From Neopusillimonas maritima (GTDB taxonomy: Bacteria; Pseudomonadota; Gammaproteobacteria; Burkholderiales; Burkholderiaceae_B): DNA of 64,000 nt. The notes under the pieces are model-generated. The model was not told the DNA's origin. It saw nothing but the letters and a program-made list of their open reading frames with translations, and searched no databases. Below are positions 34,537 through 44,040 of this stretch, one piece after another. The position numbers and the translations under genes are program-made. Positions within the stretch are counted from its first letter, which is position 1, and each line of letters opens with the position of its first letter. The stretch is taken from NCBI RefSeq assembly GCF_040930455.2, contig NZ_CP170494.1. The stretch is one strand, 5' to 3'.

Positions 34537-35904
34537 TTACCCCACTTGGAAAGTGGTTTCAGGATAGCGGATGTGGCCGCGGCGTTGGGCGCTTAGGCTG
34601 TATATGAGGGCGAGCGGCCCTAATCGGCCTACGAACATCAACAAAATAACCAGAATCTGGCTTGCCGGTGAAAGTGTCGGCGTTAAGTCCCGGCTTAGAC
34701 CCGTTGTGCTTATCGCCGAAACCACTTCGAACAGAATGCTGATGAAGGGCGCAGACTCAAAGAGGGTCATCAGCAGCGTGGCAAAGAAGATCAATAATGA
34801 CGTTACCAGCAACAGTGCTAATGATTTTTGAACGGTATCCTCAGAGATGGCGCGGTTCAACAATGTGGGTTGGGTATGTTGGAATATATAGGCCCGAGCC
34901 GCAGCCATTAAAACAATGAAGGTGCCTATTTTTATCCCGCTGGCCAAACTAAGCGATCCGCCGCCAATAAACATGAAAAGCATCATCAAGACGGTGGTGC
35001 TGTCATTCAGCTCGCTTATGGCGACGCTATTGAAACCTGCAGTTCGGGTGGTAATGGTTTGCAGCCACGCCGCCAGCGCTTGATCGCCTATGCTTAACGG
35101 GGCGAAGGTCGCCGGGTTGTTGCGTTCCATAAGCCAAATCAAACAAAAACCGATTATGTTCAACGCCAGTGTGCCAAGAATCACAATGCGTGTGTATGGC
35201 ATAAGCCGGCGCCAATTTCGTTTTTGACGCACGTCGTGAATGACGGAGAATCCGATCCCGCCCAGGATAATGAGCAGGGTTGTGCCCAGAATAATAACGG
35301 GGTCGCCGGCGTAGTCGATGATTTGTGTGGTTGAGATCGACATACCGGCGTTGTTGAACGCGGAAATGCCATGAAAAATGCCCTGACCCAATGCCTGCAG
35401 AAAAGGGGTGTTTTGCCACCACCAAAGTGTAAAGACGGCGATACCGATTATTTCAATAACAAAGGTTATTTTGATAATGGCGTAAGCAATTTGCCTGACG
35501 GTGGAAACGCTAGTTTGGTTGAATGCTTCCTGAGCCAGGGCCTGGTGTTGCAAGCTAATACGCTTACCCAATGCCAATGCCGCGGTAACCGAGAGCGTGA
35601 CAAAGCCCAGCCCGCCAATTTGCACGAGCCCGATAAGGATGGCCTGGCCGACGGGTGTGTAGATGGTGCCGATATCAACCGTTGTCAACCCTGTAATGGT
35701 GACGGCGGAAACGGCGGAGAATAGCGCCGCAAGCGCAGAAACGCCTTGGTGTGTTGAAAAAGGCAATAACAACAGCCCCATGCCAATAAGGCTGAGTATG
35801 GCAAAGCCTGCGGTTAGAACGAGGGGCGGGCTGACATTGATGCGCCCCGTTTTTTTTACGCGCCGGTAGGTGTAGAGAGTGTGTCGTGGGTGCCAGTGTC
35901 GCAT
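34537..35904 (-). CDS. ktrB: KtrB/TrkH-type potassium channel subunit
   Basis: Inner-membrane K+ uptake subunit of 455 aa with four repeated membrane-pore-membrane units. The pore glycines are visible in TITGLTTVD, HGISAFNNAGMS, TRTAGFNSVAI and AISTTGLSRDLT. Its length fits KtrB. It works with the cytosolic gating ring made by the upstream ktrA (15-base gap). The ribosome-binding site is weak, so it may depend on coupling to ktrA. Confidence 0.9.
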   Translation of the reverse strand: MRHWHPRHTLYTYRRVKKTGRINVSPPLVLTAGFAILSLIGMGLLLLPFSTHQGVSALAALFSAVSAVTITGLTTVDIGTIYTPVGQAILIGLVQIGGLGFVTLSVTAALALGKRISLQHQALAQEAFNQTSVSTVRQIAYAIIKITFVIEIIGIAVFTLWWWQNTPFLQALGQGIFHGISAFNNAGMSISTTQIIDYAGDPVIILGTTLLIILGGIGFSVIHDVRQKRNWRRLMPYTRIVILGTLALNIIGFCLIWLMERNNPATFAPLSIGDQALAAWLQTITTRTAGFNSVAISELNDSTTVLMMLFMFIGGGSLSLASGIKIGTFIVLMAAARAYIFQHTQPTLLNRAISEDTVQKSLALLLVTSLLIFFATLLMTLFESAPFISILFEVVSAISTTGLSRDLTPTLSPASQILVILLMFVGRLGPLALIYSLSAQRRGHIRYPETTFQVG

Positions 35905-35919
35905 GCAGGCTGATTATTT

Positions 35920-36573
35920 TCAGGTTAAGGCCGGGGCGATAAGTTTTAAAGCATCAAGTTGGCCTGCCAACACCATGACATCTTTGGTCTGCAAAGTGAA
36001 ATCGTCGGCGGGATGCACGAAGATTTCCGCTTTGCGTTTGACCAGCAGGACATGTATTTTTTCGGGCTGAGCACCCAGGAAATCGTTGAGTTCTGAGTTA
36101 TTCAGCGTTTCGCCAATATGGACTTCAACGACGAATTGGCCGTTGCCCAGAGAAATGTAGTCATCCACCATGGGGTAGCTTAGGGTTTGGGCGGCTCGCA
36201 CCCCCATTTCGTCTTCCGGATGAATAATCCGTTCCACTCCCAGCTTGCTAAGAATAGTGTGATGGGCTCGCGATGTGGCTTTGACCCATATTCTTTTTAC
36301 ACCGGCGCTTTTTAAGTGGACAACACACAGCAGGCTGGATTCGAGATCTGCCCCGATGCCGACCAGAACGACATCGTAGCCATCCAGGGCAAGTTCATCG
36401 ATGGCTTTTCGGTCAGTGGCGTCGGCAATAACGGCTCGACTAAGCTGATCGGCATATTTATTAACCAGTTTTTCACTGGAATCAATACCAATGACATCGT
36501 GGCCCAGTTTCATTAATTCAAGCGCGGCTGCGGATCCGAACCGACCCAGGCCGATGACGGCGAATTGCCCCAT
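35920..36573 (-). CDS. ktrA: KtrA/TrkA-type potassium channel regulator (RCK protein)
   Basis: 217-aa cytosolic regulator. RCK_N Rossmann domain with GLGRFGSA at residues 8-15 (binds NAD/ATP) and an acidic residue at the end of strand 2 (VIGIDSSEK). RCK_C domain spans about 135-217. It forms the octameric ring that gates KtrB. First gene of the ktrAB operon. Confidence 0.92.
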   Translation of the reverse strand: MGQFAVIGLGRFGSAAALELMKLGHDVIGIDSSEKLVNKYADQLSRAVIADATDRKAIDELALDGYDVVLVGIGADLESSLLCVVHLKSAGVKRIWVKATSRAHHTILSKLGVERIIHPEDEMGVRAAQTLSYPMVDDYISLGNGQFVVEVHIGETLNNSELNDFLGAQPEKIHVLLVKRKAEIFVHPADDFTLQTKDVMVLAGQLDALKLIAPALT

Positions 36574-36719
36574 TTCTCCCCCTTGTTTATCTGACCATTG
36601 TAAAGTGGTCAGTCAGCTCGAAGCGAACGAATATCTCATTATTCCCTATAAATAGTGTGTCTTTTTTCAATTTGTGTTAATTTCATGATATTAGGGTAAA
36701 CCATTATCGGGTTGAGTGT

Positions 36720-37799
36720 ATGAGCTGTCTTTTCGAGCCTGTCCAGTTGGGCGGTCTTGCGTTAAAGAATCGTATCGTTATGGCGCCGCTTACGCGAACG
36801 CGTGCAGCGCCGAACCGGGTTCCCAACGAACTCATGCGTCAATACTACTGCCAGCGGGCCGCGGCGGGTTTAATCATTTCCGAAGCCACGTCCGTTTCGG
36901 CGCAAGGGGTGGGTTACCTAAACACCCCCGGCATCTGGTGTAAATCGCAAATTGAAGGTTGGAAACGCATTACCAACACGGTTCATGCGCACGGCGGAAA
37001 AATGATTTTGCAGTTGTGGCATGTGGGGCGTGTATCCGACCCGGAGTTGCTCAACGGCGAAATTCCGGTGGCCCCCAGCGCCATTGCCTGTGAAGGCGAT
37101 GTTAGTTTATTGCGGCCCAAACGGCCATACGCCACACCGCGGGCCCTGCATCAAGCGGAAATTACAAGCATTGTTGCCGATTTTATGCAGGCGGCGCGCA
37201 ACGCACGCGAAGCGGGCTTTGACGGCGTGGAAATTCATGCGGCCAATGGGTATCTTATCGACCAGTTCCTGCACAATCATTCAAACCGCAGAACAGACCA
37301 TTATGGCGGTTCGGTGGAGAATCGGGCCCGCTTTTTAATGGAGGTTGTGGAAGCCTGTTGCAGTGTTTGGCCGTCCAGCCGGGTGGGGGTGCATTTGTCG
37401 CCGCGAGGGGATGCGCACAGCATGGGTGATGACAACCCACACGCGTTGTTTTCTCATGTGGCTGAAGCCTTGGGCCAACAAGGCCTGGCGTTTTTATGTG
37501 TTCGCGAAAGTGAAGGGCCCGATAGCCTGTTACCGAAAATAAAAGAATTATTCGGTGGGCCGGTGATTGCCAACGAGAACTTTAATTTTGACACGGCTGA
37601 CGCAATGGTTGCGTCGGGTCGGGCCGATGCGGTTGCCTTTGGACGCCCCTTCATAGCCAACCCCGACCTGGTTGACCGATTCCGTAGGCAGGCCTCGTTA
37701 AATGAGCCGGTGACGCAAACCTTTTATGGCGAAGGGGCCGGCGGATATATTGATTATCCGGCGCTGGAACCGTTGCGTTGTGATGAAGAGGCTGCCTGA
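36720..37799 (+). CDS. Old yellow enzyme-family NADH:flavin oxidoreductase (alkene reductase)
   Basis: FMN TIM-barrel reductase of 359 aa of the NemA/OYE class. Motifs: MAPLTRTRA (FMN-contacting Thr), QLWHVGRVS, GFDGVEIHAANGYLIDQFL with His/Asn substrate-anchoring residues, and DAVAFGRPFIANPDLV. Enzymes of this class reduce activated C=C bonds or nitro groups, for example N-ethylmaleimide. 46 bases of its 3' end overlap the convergent thioesterase gene. I see no adjacent regulator. Confidence 0.9.
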   Translation: MSCLFEPVQLGGLALKNRIVMAPLTRTRAAPNRVPNELMRQYYCQRAAAGLIISEATSVSAQGVGYLNTPGIWCKSQIEGWKRITNTVHAHGGKMILQLWHVGRVSDPELLNGEIPVAPSAIACEGDVSLLRPKRPYATPRALHQAEITSIVADFMQAARNAREAGFDGVEIHAANGYLIDQFLHNHSNRRTDHYGGSVENRARFLMEVVEACCSVWPSSRVGVHLSPRGDAHSMGDDNPHALFSHVAEALGQQGLAFLCVRESEGPDSLLPKIKELFGGPVIANENFNFDTADAMVASGRADAVAFGRPFIANPDLVDRFRRQASLNEPVTQTFYGEGAGGYIDYPALEPLRCDEEAA

Positions 37800-38209
37800 T
37801 CGGGGCGCGGCCATATAATTTTGAACGTGGCAGTGGCTGTAACCAGAACGTTACCCTGATCATCCACCGCCCGACCTTCGCAAAAAGCAATTGACCTTCC
37901 CATTCGCAGGCAGCGGGCCTCGAAAACGACATTGCCGGTCGCCGGAGCAAGAAAATGCGTGGCCATGTCGATGGTTGCCATGCTGGTTGACGGGTCGTTG
38001 GCACGTGCTGCTGCGCTAAGCGTAAGATCGAGCGCACTCATGAGTGTTCCGCCGTGGATATCCCCGCGGCTGTTGGTTAAGTCGGCACGCCAGGGCAGAC
38101 GTGTGCGTGTGAGATCCGGGGAAAACTTTTCGGGCTGCAGACCAATACACTGCATAAACGGTATATTCAGTCCGAAGTAGTCCACGCTTTCTTTCGACAG
38201 GTCGGTCAT
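37754..38209 (-). CDS. PaaI-family hotdog thioesterase
   Basis: 151-aa hotdog-fold protein. The motif DIHGGTLMSALDLTLSAAA carries the catalytic-region HGG and the helix Asp. It probably hydrolyses a small or aromatic acyl-CoA. The start codon overlaps the stop of the upstream yqeY gene (ATGA), indicating an operon. Confidence 0.85.
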   Translation of the reverse strand: MTDLSKESVDYFGLNIPFMQCIGLQPEKFSPDLTRTRLPWRADLTNSRGDIHGGTLMSALDLTLSAAARANDPSTSMATIDMATHFLAPATGNVVFEARCLRMGRSIAFCEGRAVDDQGNVLVTATATFKIIWPRPDQAASSSQRNGSSAG

Positions 38210-38667
38210 GGTGCAAGCTTTTGTTTAACTTGTGCAGAAATGGCGCCCATTTCGGCCCGGCCGGCCAGTTCTGATTTAACCATTCCCATGACTTTACCCA
38301 TGGCCGCCGGCCCTTCAATACCTTGGCTGGTCACTTCGGCAATGGCTTTCTCGATGACGGCATTGACTTCTTCCGGAGCGGCTTGTTTGGGCAGAAACTC
38401 TTGCAAAACGGCAAGTTCAGCCTGTTCTTGAGCAGCGGTTTCAGTGCGACCGGCTTTTTCAAAAGCAGCGATTGACTCTCGCCGTTGTTTCACTTGCTTT
38501 TCAATAATAGCGAGAATTTCGGCATCGGTGAGCTCCCGTCGTTCGTCGACTTCCTTTTGCTTAACGGCGGCTTGTAGAAAGCGGAGTGTTCCCAGGCGGG
38601 CGCTTTCTTTGGCTTTCATGGCGGTTTTGATGTTGTCGGCAAGGTCTTGCTTGAGCGAGCGGCTCAT
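38206..38667 (-). CDS. GatB/YqeY-domain protein
   Basis: 153-aa YqeY-type protein, all-helical, resembling the tail domain of the GatB amidotransferase subunit (GTLRFLQAAVKQKEVDERREL; GKVMGMVKSELAGRAEMG). Exact role unclear, probably tRNA-related. The start at 38667 follows CAGGAAAAG; the frame is open upstream into dnaE2 but without homology. Confidence 0.9.
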   Translation of the reverse strand: MSRSLKQDLADNIKTAMKAKESARLGTLRFLQAAVKQKEVDERRELTDAEILAIIEKQVKQRRESIAAFEKAGRTETAAQEQAELAVLQEFLPKQAAPEEVNAVIEKAIAEVTSQGIEGPAAMGKVMGMVKSELAGRAEMGAISAQVKQKLAP

Positions 38668-38723
38668 GGTCTTTTCCTGAAGATGGGTTGACGAAGGGGG
38701 TATTTTAACGGCTTGCACGCGCG

Positions 38724-41700
38724 TTAATGGAAGTCGCGGCTTTTTATCGTTAAGCCTTGAATTAAGTGATTCAAATTCACCAGGCGATGAGCGATTAAAT
38801 GACAGACTGTTTCTTGACGTTGCCATACGCCATAGACGCCCAGTAATTGGGAGTCCAGTAACTCAGAGCGCTGTTTTCGGGCCAGGGCCGGCCTGACGAC
38901 AACATTCACAATACCCGTTTCATCCTCAATGCTGACAAAAATGATCCCGTTTGCGGTTTGCGGCCGTTGACGAATGGTAATCAGGCCACAGGCGCGTGCC
39001 AGACGTTTGTTGGGATAATGTTGAAACAAGCTTTTGGCAGGGGTAAAACGAGCCAGTTCGGGATGCGTCCGTAATAGTGCGACAGGGTGTCGCCGCAAAG
39101 TTAAACCGGTAGCGGTATAGTCGCTTAGTACGTCCTCGCCTTCGTTTGGAGGAGTAAAAACGGGGGTGTTGTCTTCCAGAACAGGCGCATATTGCAGTAA
39201 GTCGTGGGTGGGTAGCAAGGCGCCGGCCCAGCGTGCCTGGTAACGGTGGCCGGCCAGGCTACTTAAAGCATCGGCCTGCGCCAGTGCCTCAGTATCATGA
39301 CGGGTAAGCCGTGCCCGGGTAACCAGATCATGGATGGAGGAAAAAGGGGTGTTCCGGGCCGACTCTATGCGCCGACCTGCATCACGACTTAGCCCTTTTA
39401 CCAGATGTAGCCCTAATCTGACGACCTGCGATGATGCGTGCGTTTCCAAAGTGCTTTCCCATTGACTGTGTTGGATATCGATGGGTAGAACAGTGACCTG
39501 ATGACGCTGGGCGTCTTGCACCAATTGGCTGGGCGCATAGAACCCCATAGGTTGCGCGTTCAGCAGGGCTACAAGGAAAATGGCGGGCTCATGACATTTT
39601 ATCCAGGCGCTGGCATAGGCCAAATTGGCAAAGCTGGCGGAATGGCTTTCAGGAAATCCATATTCACCGAATCCTTCCAGTTGCCGCAAAATCAATTCAA
39701 TAAAGTGGCTGTCGTATCCACGTGACAACATCCCGCTGATTAAACGGGGCCGAAAGTGATTGATGCCGCCTTTGCGTTTCCAGGCGGCCATGGCGCGACG
39801 CAATTGATCGGCCTCGTCGGCGGAGAAGCCGGCGGCGGTCATGGCCAATTGCATCGCTTGCTCCTGAAAAATCGGGATGCCCAGTGTGCGCGACAAGATA
39901 TGTTCCACTTTCGGGTTGGGGTACCGAACCGGTTCCCGCTTCTGGCGTCGTCGTAGATAAGGGTGCACCATATCGCCCTGAATGGGGCCTGGTCTTACGA
40001 TGGCAATTTGAATGACCAGATCGTAAAAGGTACGTGGTTGCAGACGTGGCAGCATACTCATTTGCGCCCTGGATTCAATTTGAAAAACGCCGATGGTGTC
40101 GGCCTGGCTGATCATGTCATAGGTTGCCTTATCTTCCTGAGGAATACGGTGTAAGGGGAAGGGGTGTTGATATTTTTGGCTTAACAGCTGCAAGGCTTGT
40201 TGCAATGCCGATAACATGCCTAGAGCCAGTACATCGATTTTCAGCAAGCCCATGGCATCAAGGTCGTCTTTATCCCATTGAACAATACGACGATTCGGCA
40301 TGGCGGCATTTTCAACAGGCACCAGTCGGGTCAGGGTTTGATTGGCGATCACAAATCCGCCGGGATGCTGCGACAAATGACGGGGAAACCCCAGTAATGA
40401 TTGCGCTAAAAAAGCCCAGGCCTGAACACGAGACAAGTTAGGGTCGAGGCCTTGCTCAGCCAGTTTATCAATGAGCGTTTGTGTTTTATCCCAGTAGCGG
40501 CAAGACCGGCATACCTGGTTAATGATATCGGCATCAAAACCCAATGCTTTACCGGTGTCGCGCAAAGCACTGCGATGCCGGTACGTAATGACCACGGCGG
40601 TTAAGGCCGCCCGATGTTGCCCATAACGTTCATAAATATATTGAATGACTTCTTCCCGGCGCTGGTGTTCGAAGTCTACGTCGATATCAGGTGGTTCATT
40701 GCGTTCGACACTGATGAAGCGAGCGAACAGGGCATTGCTGTGCGCGGGGTTGACTGCGGTGATGCCCAGGCAATAGCAGACCGCTGAATTAGCAGCTGAG
40801 CCACGCCCCTGACACAGAATGTTGCGTGAGCGGGCAAACTTGACGATATCGTGTACGGTTAAAAAATAAGCCTCATATTCAAGTTGTTGAATGATACCCA
40901 GTTCGTGTTCCAGTTGTTGCTGAACGTTGCTGGGTATGCCGTTGGGATAACGTTGCTTTGCGCCCTGGTAAGTGAGTTCGCGCAGATGTGTGGCCGGATG
41001 ACTGTTTGCAGGTATTGTGTCGCTTGGATACTGATAGCGGAGCTCATTCAAGGAAAATTGGCATTGTCGGCTGATGTGAATGGTTTGCGCCAAAGATGAG
41101 GCGGTAAAACGCAGCCCAAGCTGGAAACGTTGAAGAAGATAATGCTCGGCATTCTGGGGTAGGGCGTAGCCGCAATTTTCAATTTTTTTACCCAACCGGA
41201 TCGCAGTTAATAACTGATGCAACAAGCGTCTGGAGCGTTTGTGCATGTCGGCCTGTCCCAAGGCCACAAGGGGAACACGCCAATGCTGTGATGCCTGGGT
41301 AAGTTGTTGCCGGTGTTCAGTGTCGTGGGCGGTTAATTGGTGGGTGAGGCCAAGCCAAAGCCGGCTTTGAAAAAGGGTGCGTAGTGTATTTAAGGCCTGC
41401 TGCCAGTTTGCTTCAGGTGGGTGCAGCCAGGGCTTAAAAACAAGCAGGCAGCCCGGCAAATGACGTATTTCCGGAAATTCAGGAGCACCGGCCACCAAGT
41501 CATGCAAATTCAATTGATAGCCGGCTTTTTTGTGTGCCCGGCTACGCGCAAGGGTAATAAGCTGGCACAGGTTGCCGTAACCTTCTTTATTGGTTACGAG
41601 TACCAGCAGTTCCCCACAGCGATGTTGGTTCTGATGCAACAGGAAACGACTGCCGATAATTAAATGCAAGCCGCATTCCTGCGCCTTTACGTGGGCCCTG

Positions 41701-41867
41701 ACCACGCCCGCCACCGAACACTCGTCGGCCAGGGCCAAGGCGCTGTAACCGGCTTGGTGCGCTTGTTGTACCAGCTCTTCAGGGTGGGATGCGCCTTTCA
41801 GAAAAGTGAAATTCGATATGCAGTCGAGTTCGGCATAATCGGGTAAGGTTGAGTGTGACGTTGCCAT
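38724..41867 (-). CDS. dnaE2: Error-prone DNA polymerase III alpha homologue (DnaE2/ImuC)
   Basis: 1047-aa C-family DNA polymerase of the DnaE2 class, which performs mutagenic translesion synthesis under SOS. It has the N-terminal PHP domain (YAELDCISNFTFLKGASHPEEL), the polymerase core with catalytic carboxylates (PPDIDVDFEHQRRE; DLDAMGLLKIDVLALGML) and a C-terminal OB fold, and lacks the DnaE1 beta-clamp/tau tail length. Start at 41867 chosen because homology begins at MATSHSTLPDYAEL. It lies 14 bases after imuB. Confidence 0.95.
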   Translation of the reverse strand: MATSHSTLPDYAELDCISNFTFLKGASHPEELVQQAHQAGYSALALADECSVAGVVRAHVKAQECGLHLIIGSRFLLHQNQHRCGELLVLVTNKEGYGNLCQLITLARSRAHKKAGYQLNLHDLVAGAPEFPEIRHLPGCLLVFKPWLHPPEANWQQALNTLRTLFQSRLWLGLTHQLTAHDTEHRQQLTQASQHWRVPLVALGQADMHKRSRRLLHQLLTAIRLGKKIENCGYALPQNAEHYLLQRFQLGLRFTASSLAQTIHISRQCQFSLNELRYQYPSDTIPANSHPATHLRELTYQGAKQRYPNGIPSNVQQQLEHELGIIQQLEYEAYFLTVHDIVKFARSRNILCQGRGSAANSAVCYCLGITAVNPAHSNALFARFISVERNEPPDIDVDFEHQRREEVIQYIYERYGQHRAALTAVVITYRHRSALRDTGKALGFDADIINQVCRSCRYWDKTQTLIDKLAEQGLDPNLSRVQAWAFLAQSLLGFPRHLSQHPGGFVIANQTLTRLVPVENAAMPNRRIVQWDKDDLDAMGLLKIDVLALGMLSALQQALQLLSQKYQHPFPLHRIPQEDKATYDMISQADTIGVFQIESRAQMSMLPRLQPRTFYDLVIQIAIVRPGPIQGDMVHPYLRRRQKREPVRYPNPKVEHILSRTLGIPIFQEQAMQLAMTAAGFSADEADQLRRAMAAWKRKGGINHFRPRLISGMLSRGYDSHFIELILRQLEGFGEYGFPESHSASFANLAYASAWIKCHEPAIFLVALLNAQPMGFYAPSQLVQDAQRHQVTVLPIDIQHSQWESTLETHASSQVVRLGLHLVKGLSRDAGRRIESARNTPFSSIHDLVTRARLTRHDTEALAQADALSSLAGHRYQARWAGALLPTHDLLQYAPVLEDNTPVFTPPNEGEDVLSDYTATGLTLRRHPVALLRTHPELARFTPAKSLFQHYPNKRLARACGLITIRQRPQTANGIIFVSIEDETGIVNVVVRPALARKQRSELLDSQLLGVYGVWQRQETVCHLIAHRLVNLNHLIQGLTIKSRDFH

Positions 41868-41881
41868 AATGAAAACAAGGC

Positions 41882-43216
41882 TTATGCAAAAACGCCGTGC
41901 AGGAACCAATGGGCTTTTTGCTGTTTGGTTTGAATGCCTTTATGTTCGCGAAAGATCCAGAAATGAATATGGTGTTGGTTACGCGCAATGAAATAATCGC
42001 GAGCCAGGTAAGGCTCAAGCCATTCGCTGCAGTCAATGCGTTCTGGGCCCTGTAAAAGCGTTAAAACTTCCCCCTGGTAAACGGGCTGGTGATTTCTAAT
42101 GCCCAGAGCAATGGGCTTGGCGTACAGCCAGAAAGGACGAACCGGCCAACCGCCGGCAGGCTCGGCAGGTAAGGGTGCATACCCCTGAGTTGCCAGAGGG
42201 CGTAATGAAGTGCTTTGCCATTGATTGGCGTGTTCAGGGCGGTGCAAAGCCTGAGGGTTGGGCGTTGATATCGCGTTGGGCCCCAGGCGGGCGTGGAGCA
42301 GATCGAACAAATGGGCTTCGTTTTGCTGCCATTGCGCCGGGTCGGGAAAAAGCGAAGTGGTGTTGTTCTGCGGCAAAGGGCATGTGGCGGGAATATGTAG
42401 GGTAAGTGCAATAACCGGAGCAGGCAGCTGTAAATTCAATAAAAGTTGTTGCAAGACTGCCTGAAAATGGTCTGCGTGCCAGCCGGGTTGCGTAATGCAT
42501 ACTTTTAAAAAACCAGGTGGTTGTGCTTTACGGCCTTTTTCATGGTGCAGCAAAATATGCAAAACGGAGCTGGCGCAACGATGTTGTGCAAGCCATTGGC
42601 AGGCCTGAGCCAAAAGTGCCGTAAGGGGGGGCTGTAATTGGGGTGCTTGTTGAACATGATAAGCAAGCTCATGGTGGCATTGCCAGGTATTGGCAGGCTG
42701 AACCCAGGTGAAGTATTCAGTTGCACGGGCATACGCGGCGTCGATTGCTTGAATGAGCGCTGGTGTTGTACGTTGTTGCAACCCCGCCCGTGGCAACTGA
42801 CGTAACTGGCCAACCGAATAGCAGGCGATGCCGTGCAGCCAGCCCAGATACGGTTGAGCCTGTGGAATAACGGATACCGGCAATGTATTGAGTTTCCGGT
42901 TTAATTGCGATTGTTGCAGAATACGCCGGCGTGATGTGACCGTTTGCCATGCAAGCCATTGTGCGCCCGTAGCGGTGGGTGCCATGGCCAGAACCGGCCT
43001 GACAGGTGCCATACGACAGTGTTCTTGAAGTTTTCCGGCCAATGCACGGGCACCGTTAAACAATGACAGACTGGCTTGTACATTAAGTACAAGCGTGTGT
43101 GGTGCCGCCAGAGCGATGTGCGGCGTGTAACACTGCATTTCCTGTATTAACCAATTCAGGGCCGTGTGGAAATGCGGTGAATCAGGAGGTATGTACAGGC
43201 TGATCCAACACGACAT
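41882..43216 (-). CDS. imuB: ImuB, Y-family polymerase-like mutasome subunit
   Basis: 444-aa Y-family polymerase homologue. ImuB proteins lack the catalytic carboxylate set and act as a beta-clamp-binding adaptor for DnaE2. Recognisable are the N-terminal palm-like part (WISLYIPPDSPHFHTALNWL, LVLNVQASLSLFNGARALAG) and the little-finger-like region. It overlaps imuA by 35 bases. Confidence 0.88.
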   Translation of the reverse strand: MSCWISLYIPPDSPHFHTALNWLIQEMQCYTPHIALAAPHTLVLNVQASLSLFNGARALAGKLQEHCRMAPVRPVLAMAPTATGAQWLAWQTVTSRRRILQQSQLNRKLNTLPVSVIPQAQPYLGWLHGIACYSVGQLRQLPRAGLQQRTTPALIQAIDAAYARATEYFTWVQPANTWQCHHELAYHVQQAPQLQPPLTALLAQACQWLAQHRCASSVLHILLHHEKGRKAQPPGFLKVCITQPGWHADHFQAVLQQLLLNLQLPAPVIALTLHIPATCPLPQNNTTSLFPDPAQWQQNEAHLFDLLHARLGPNAISTPNPQALHRPEHANQWQSTSLRPLATQGYAPLPAEPAGGWPVRPFWLYAKPIALGIRNHQPVYQGEVLTLLQGPERIDCSEWLEPYLARDYFIARNQHHIHFWIFREHKGIQTKQQKAHWFLHGVFA

Positions 43217-43913
43217 GGTTTGAACCCAGGGTTTGGTGAAGGGCTTCCTGCCGGAAGGTAAATAATGCCCCTTTCTTTAGGGATAAAGGCAGGAATAAAG
43301 GCGTGACATGCGTTGGCCCTTGCCGCTTGATAATGCTGATGTGAATACCGTTCGGCGCACTTTGCAGGCCCAGGCGTAATGGCGCTGGGCTGGCACGTTG
43401 TTGCTGTTGTTTTTGGCCCAGACCAAAAAACAGTGCAGTACTGCGTTGTGCGGCCAAATGTAGTTTGCGCGCAGCAGCCAAGGAAATATGTGAGGGCAGC
43501 CATAGCAAGAGTGCGGCACAAGCATCGTGGCGCAGAATTTGTTCGGCCGCCCATAGCACCTGACTGGGCTGGTTGGGATGTACCCAGACCAGCTTGTTAG
43601 GATTTAATTGCCAGTGCAGCCAACACAGCGAATTTGGAACAAAGGGGCAATTCAACATAATGATGCGTCTATGGGTGTTATTCACAACCTGTTTTAAAGC
43701 CGGGGTTAACAAACTGATTTCGCCCGAGCCTGTTTGCGTTGGCAGTATTTCAATGAATGTGCTGTTGGGCCAGCCACCGCCGGGCAATTCATTATTCAGT
43801 ACGGTATAACCGGTTGGCACAATGGGTTGACGGCCTTGCGCCAGTTGTGACGCACGCCAGAGCGCAGGGTGAATTTGAACGGGGGCCGCCTGGGCTTGAG
43901 ATACCGATTTCAT
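43182..43913 (-). CDS. imuA: ImuA, RecA/SulA-like mutasome protein
   Basis: 243-aa ImuA. The RecA-like start VPTGYTVLNNELPGGGWPNST and ITEILPTQTGSGEISLL-type loop are present without a perfect Walker A, as usual for ImuA. It is the first gene of the imuA-imuB-dnaE2 mutagenesis operon; a perfect LexA box lies 13 bases upstream of its start codon. Confidence 0.88.
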   Translation of the reverse strand: MKSVSQAQAAPVQIHPALWRASQLAQGRQPIVPTGYTVLNNELPGGGWPNSTFIEILPTQTGSGEISLLTPALKQVVNNTHRRIIMLNCPFVPNSLCWLHWQLNPNKLVWVHPNQPSQVLWAAEQILRHDACAALLLWLPSHISLAAARKLHLAAQRSTALFFGLGQKQQQQRASPAPLRLGLQSAPNGIHISIIKRQGPTHVTPLFLPLSLKKGALFTFRQEALHQTLGSNHVVLDQPVHTS

Positions 43914-43925
43914 GCTTCCATTTTA

Positions 43926-43941
43926 CTGTATATATATACAG
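43926..43941 (-). promoter_or_regulatory. LexA (SOS) box of imuA-imuB-dnaE2
   Basis: CTGTATATATATACAG, a perfect 16-bp palindrome with the CTGT-N8-ACAG form of the proteobacterial LexA site, just before the imuA start. LexA binding there would block the promoter until DNA damage. Confidence 0.93.
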
Positions 43942-44040
43942 TAAATAAAGTGATTGATTTATGCAAGCGGCGTTTCGGCTTTTCGGCCGGCGTAACGCTA
44001 CGCATTATGAAAGCCGGCTGTTTTTTCGTATCATGTCTTT

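Noticed and set aside
36720..37799. Old yellow enzyme as the missing second half of the aryl-CoA monooxygenase
   Set aside because: It is 34 kb away, belongs to the NemA-type branch and has no genetic link with the first cluster.
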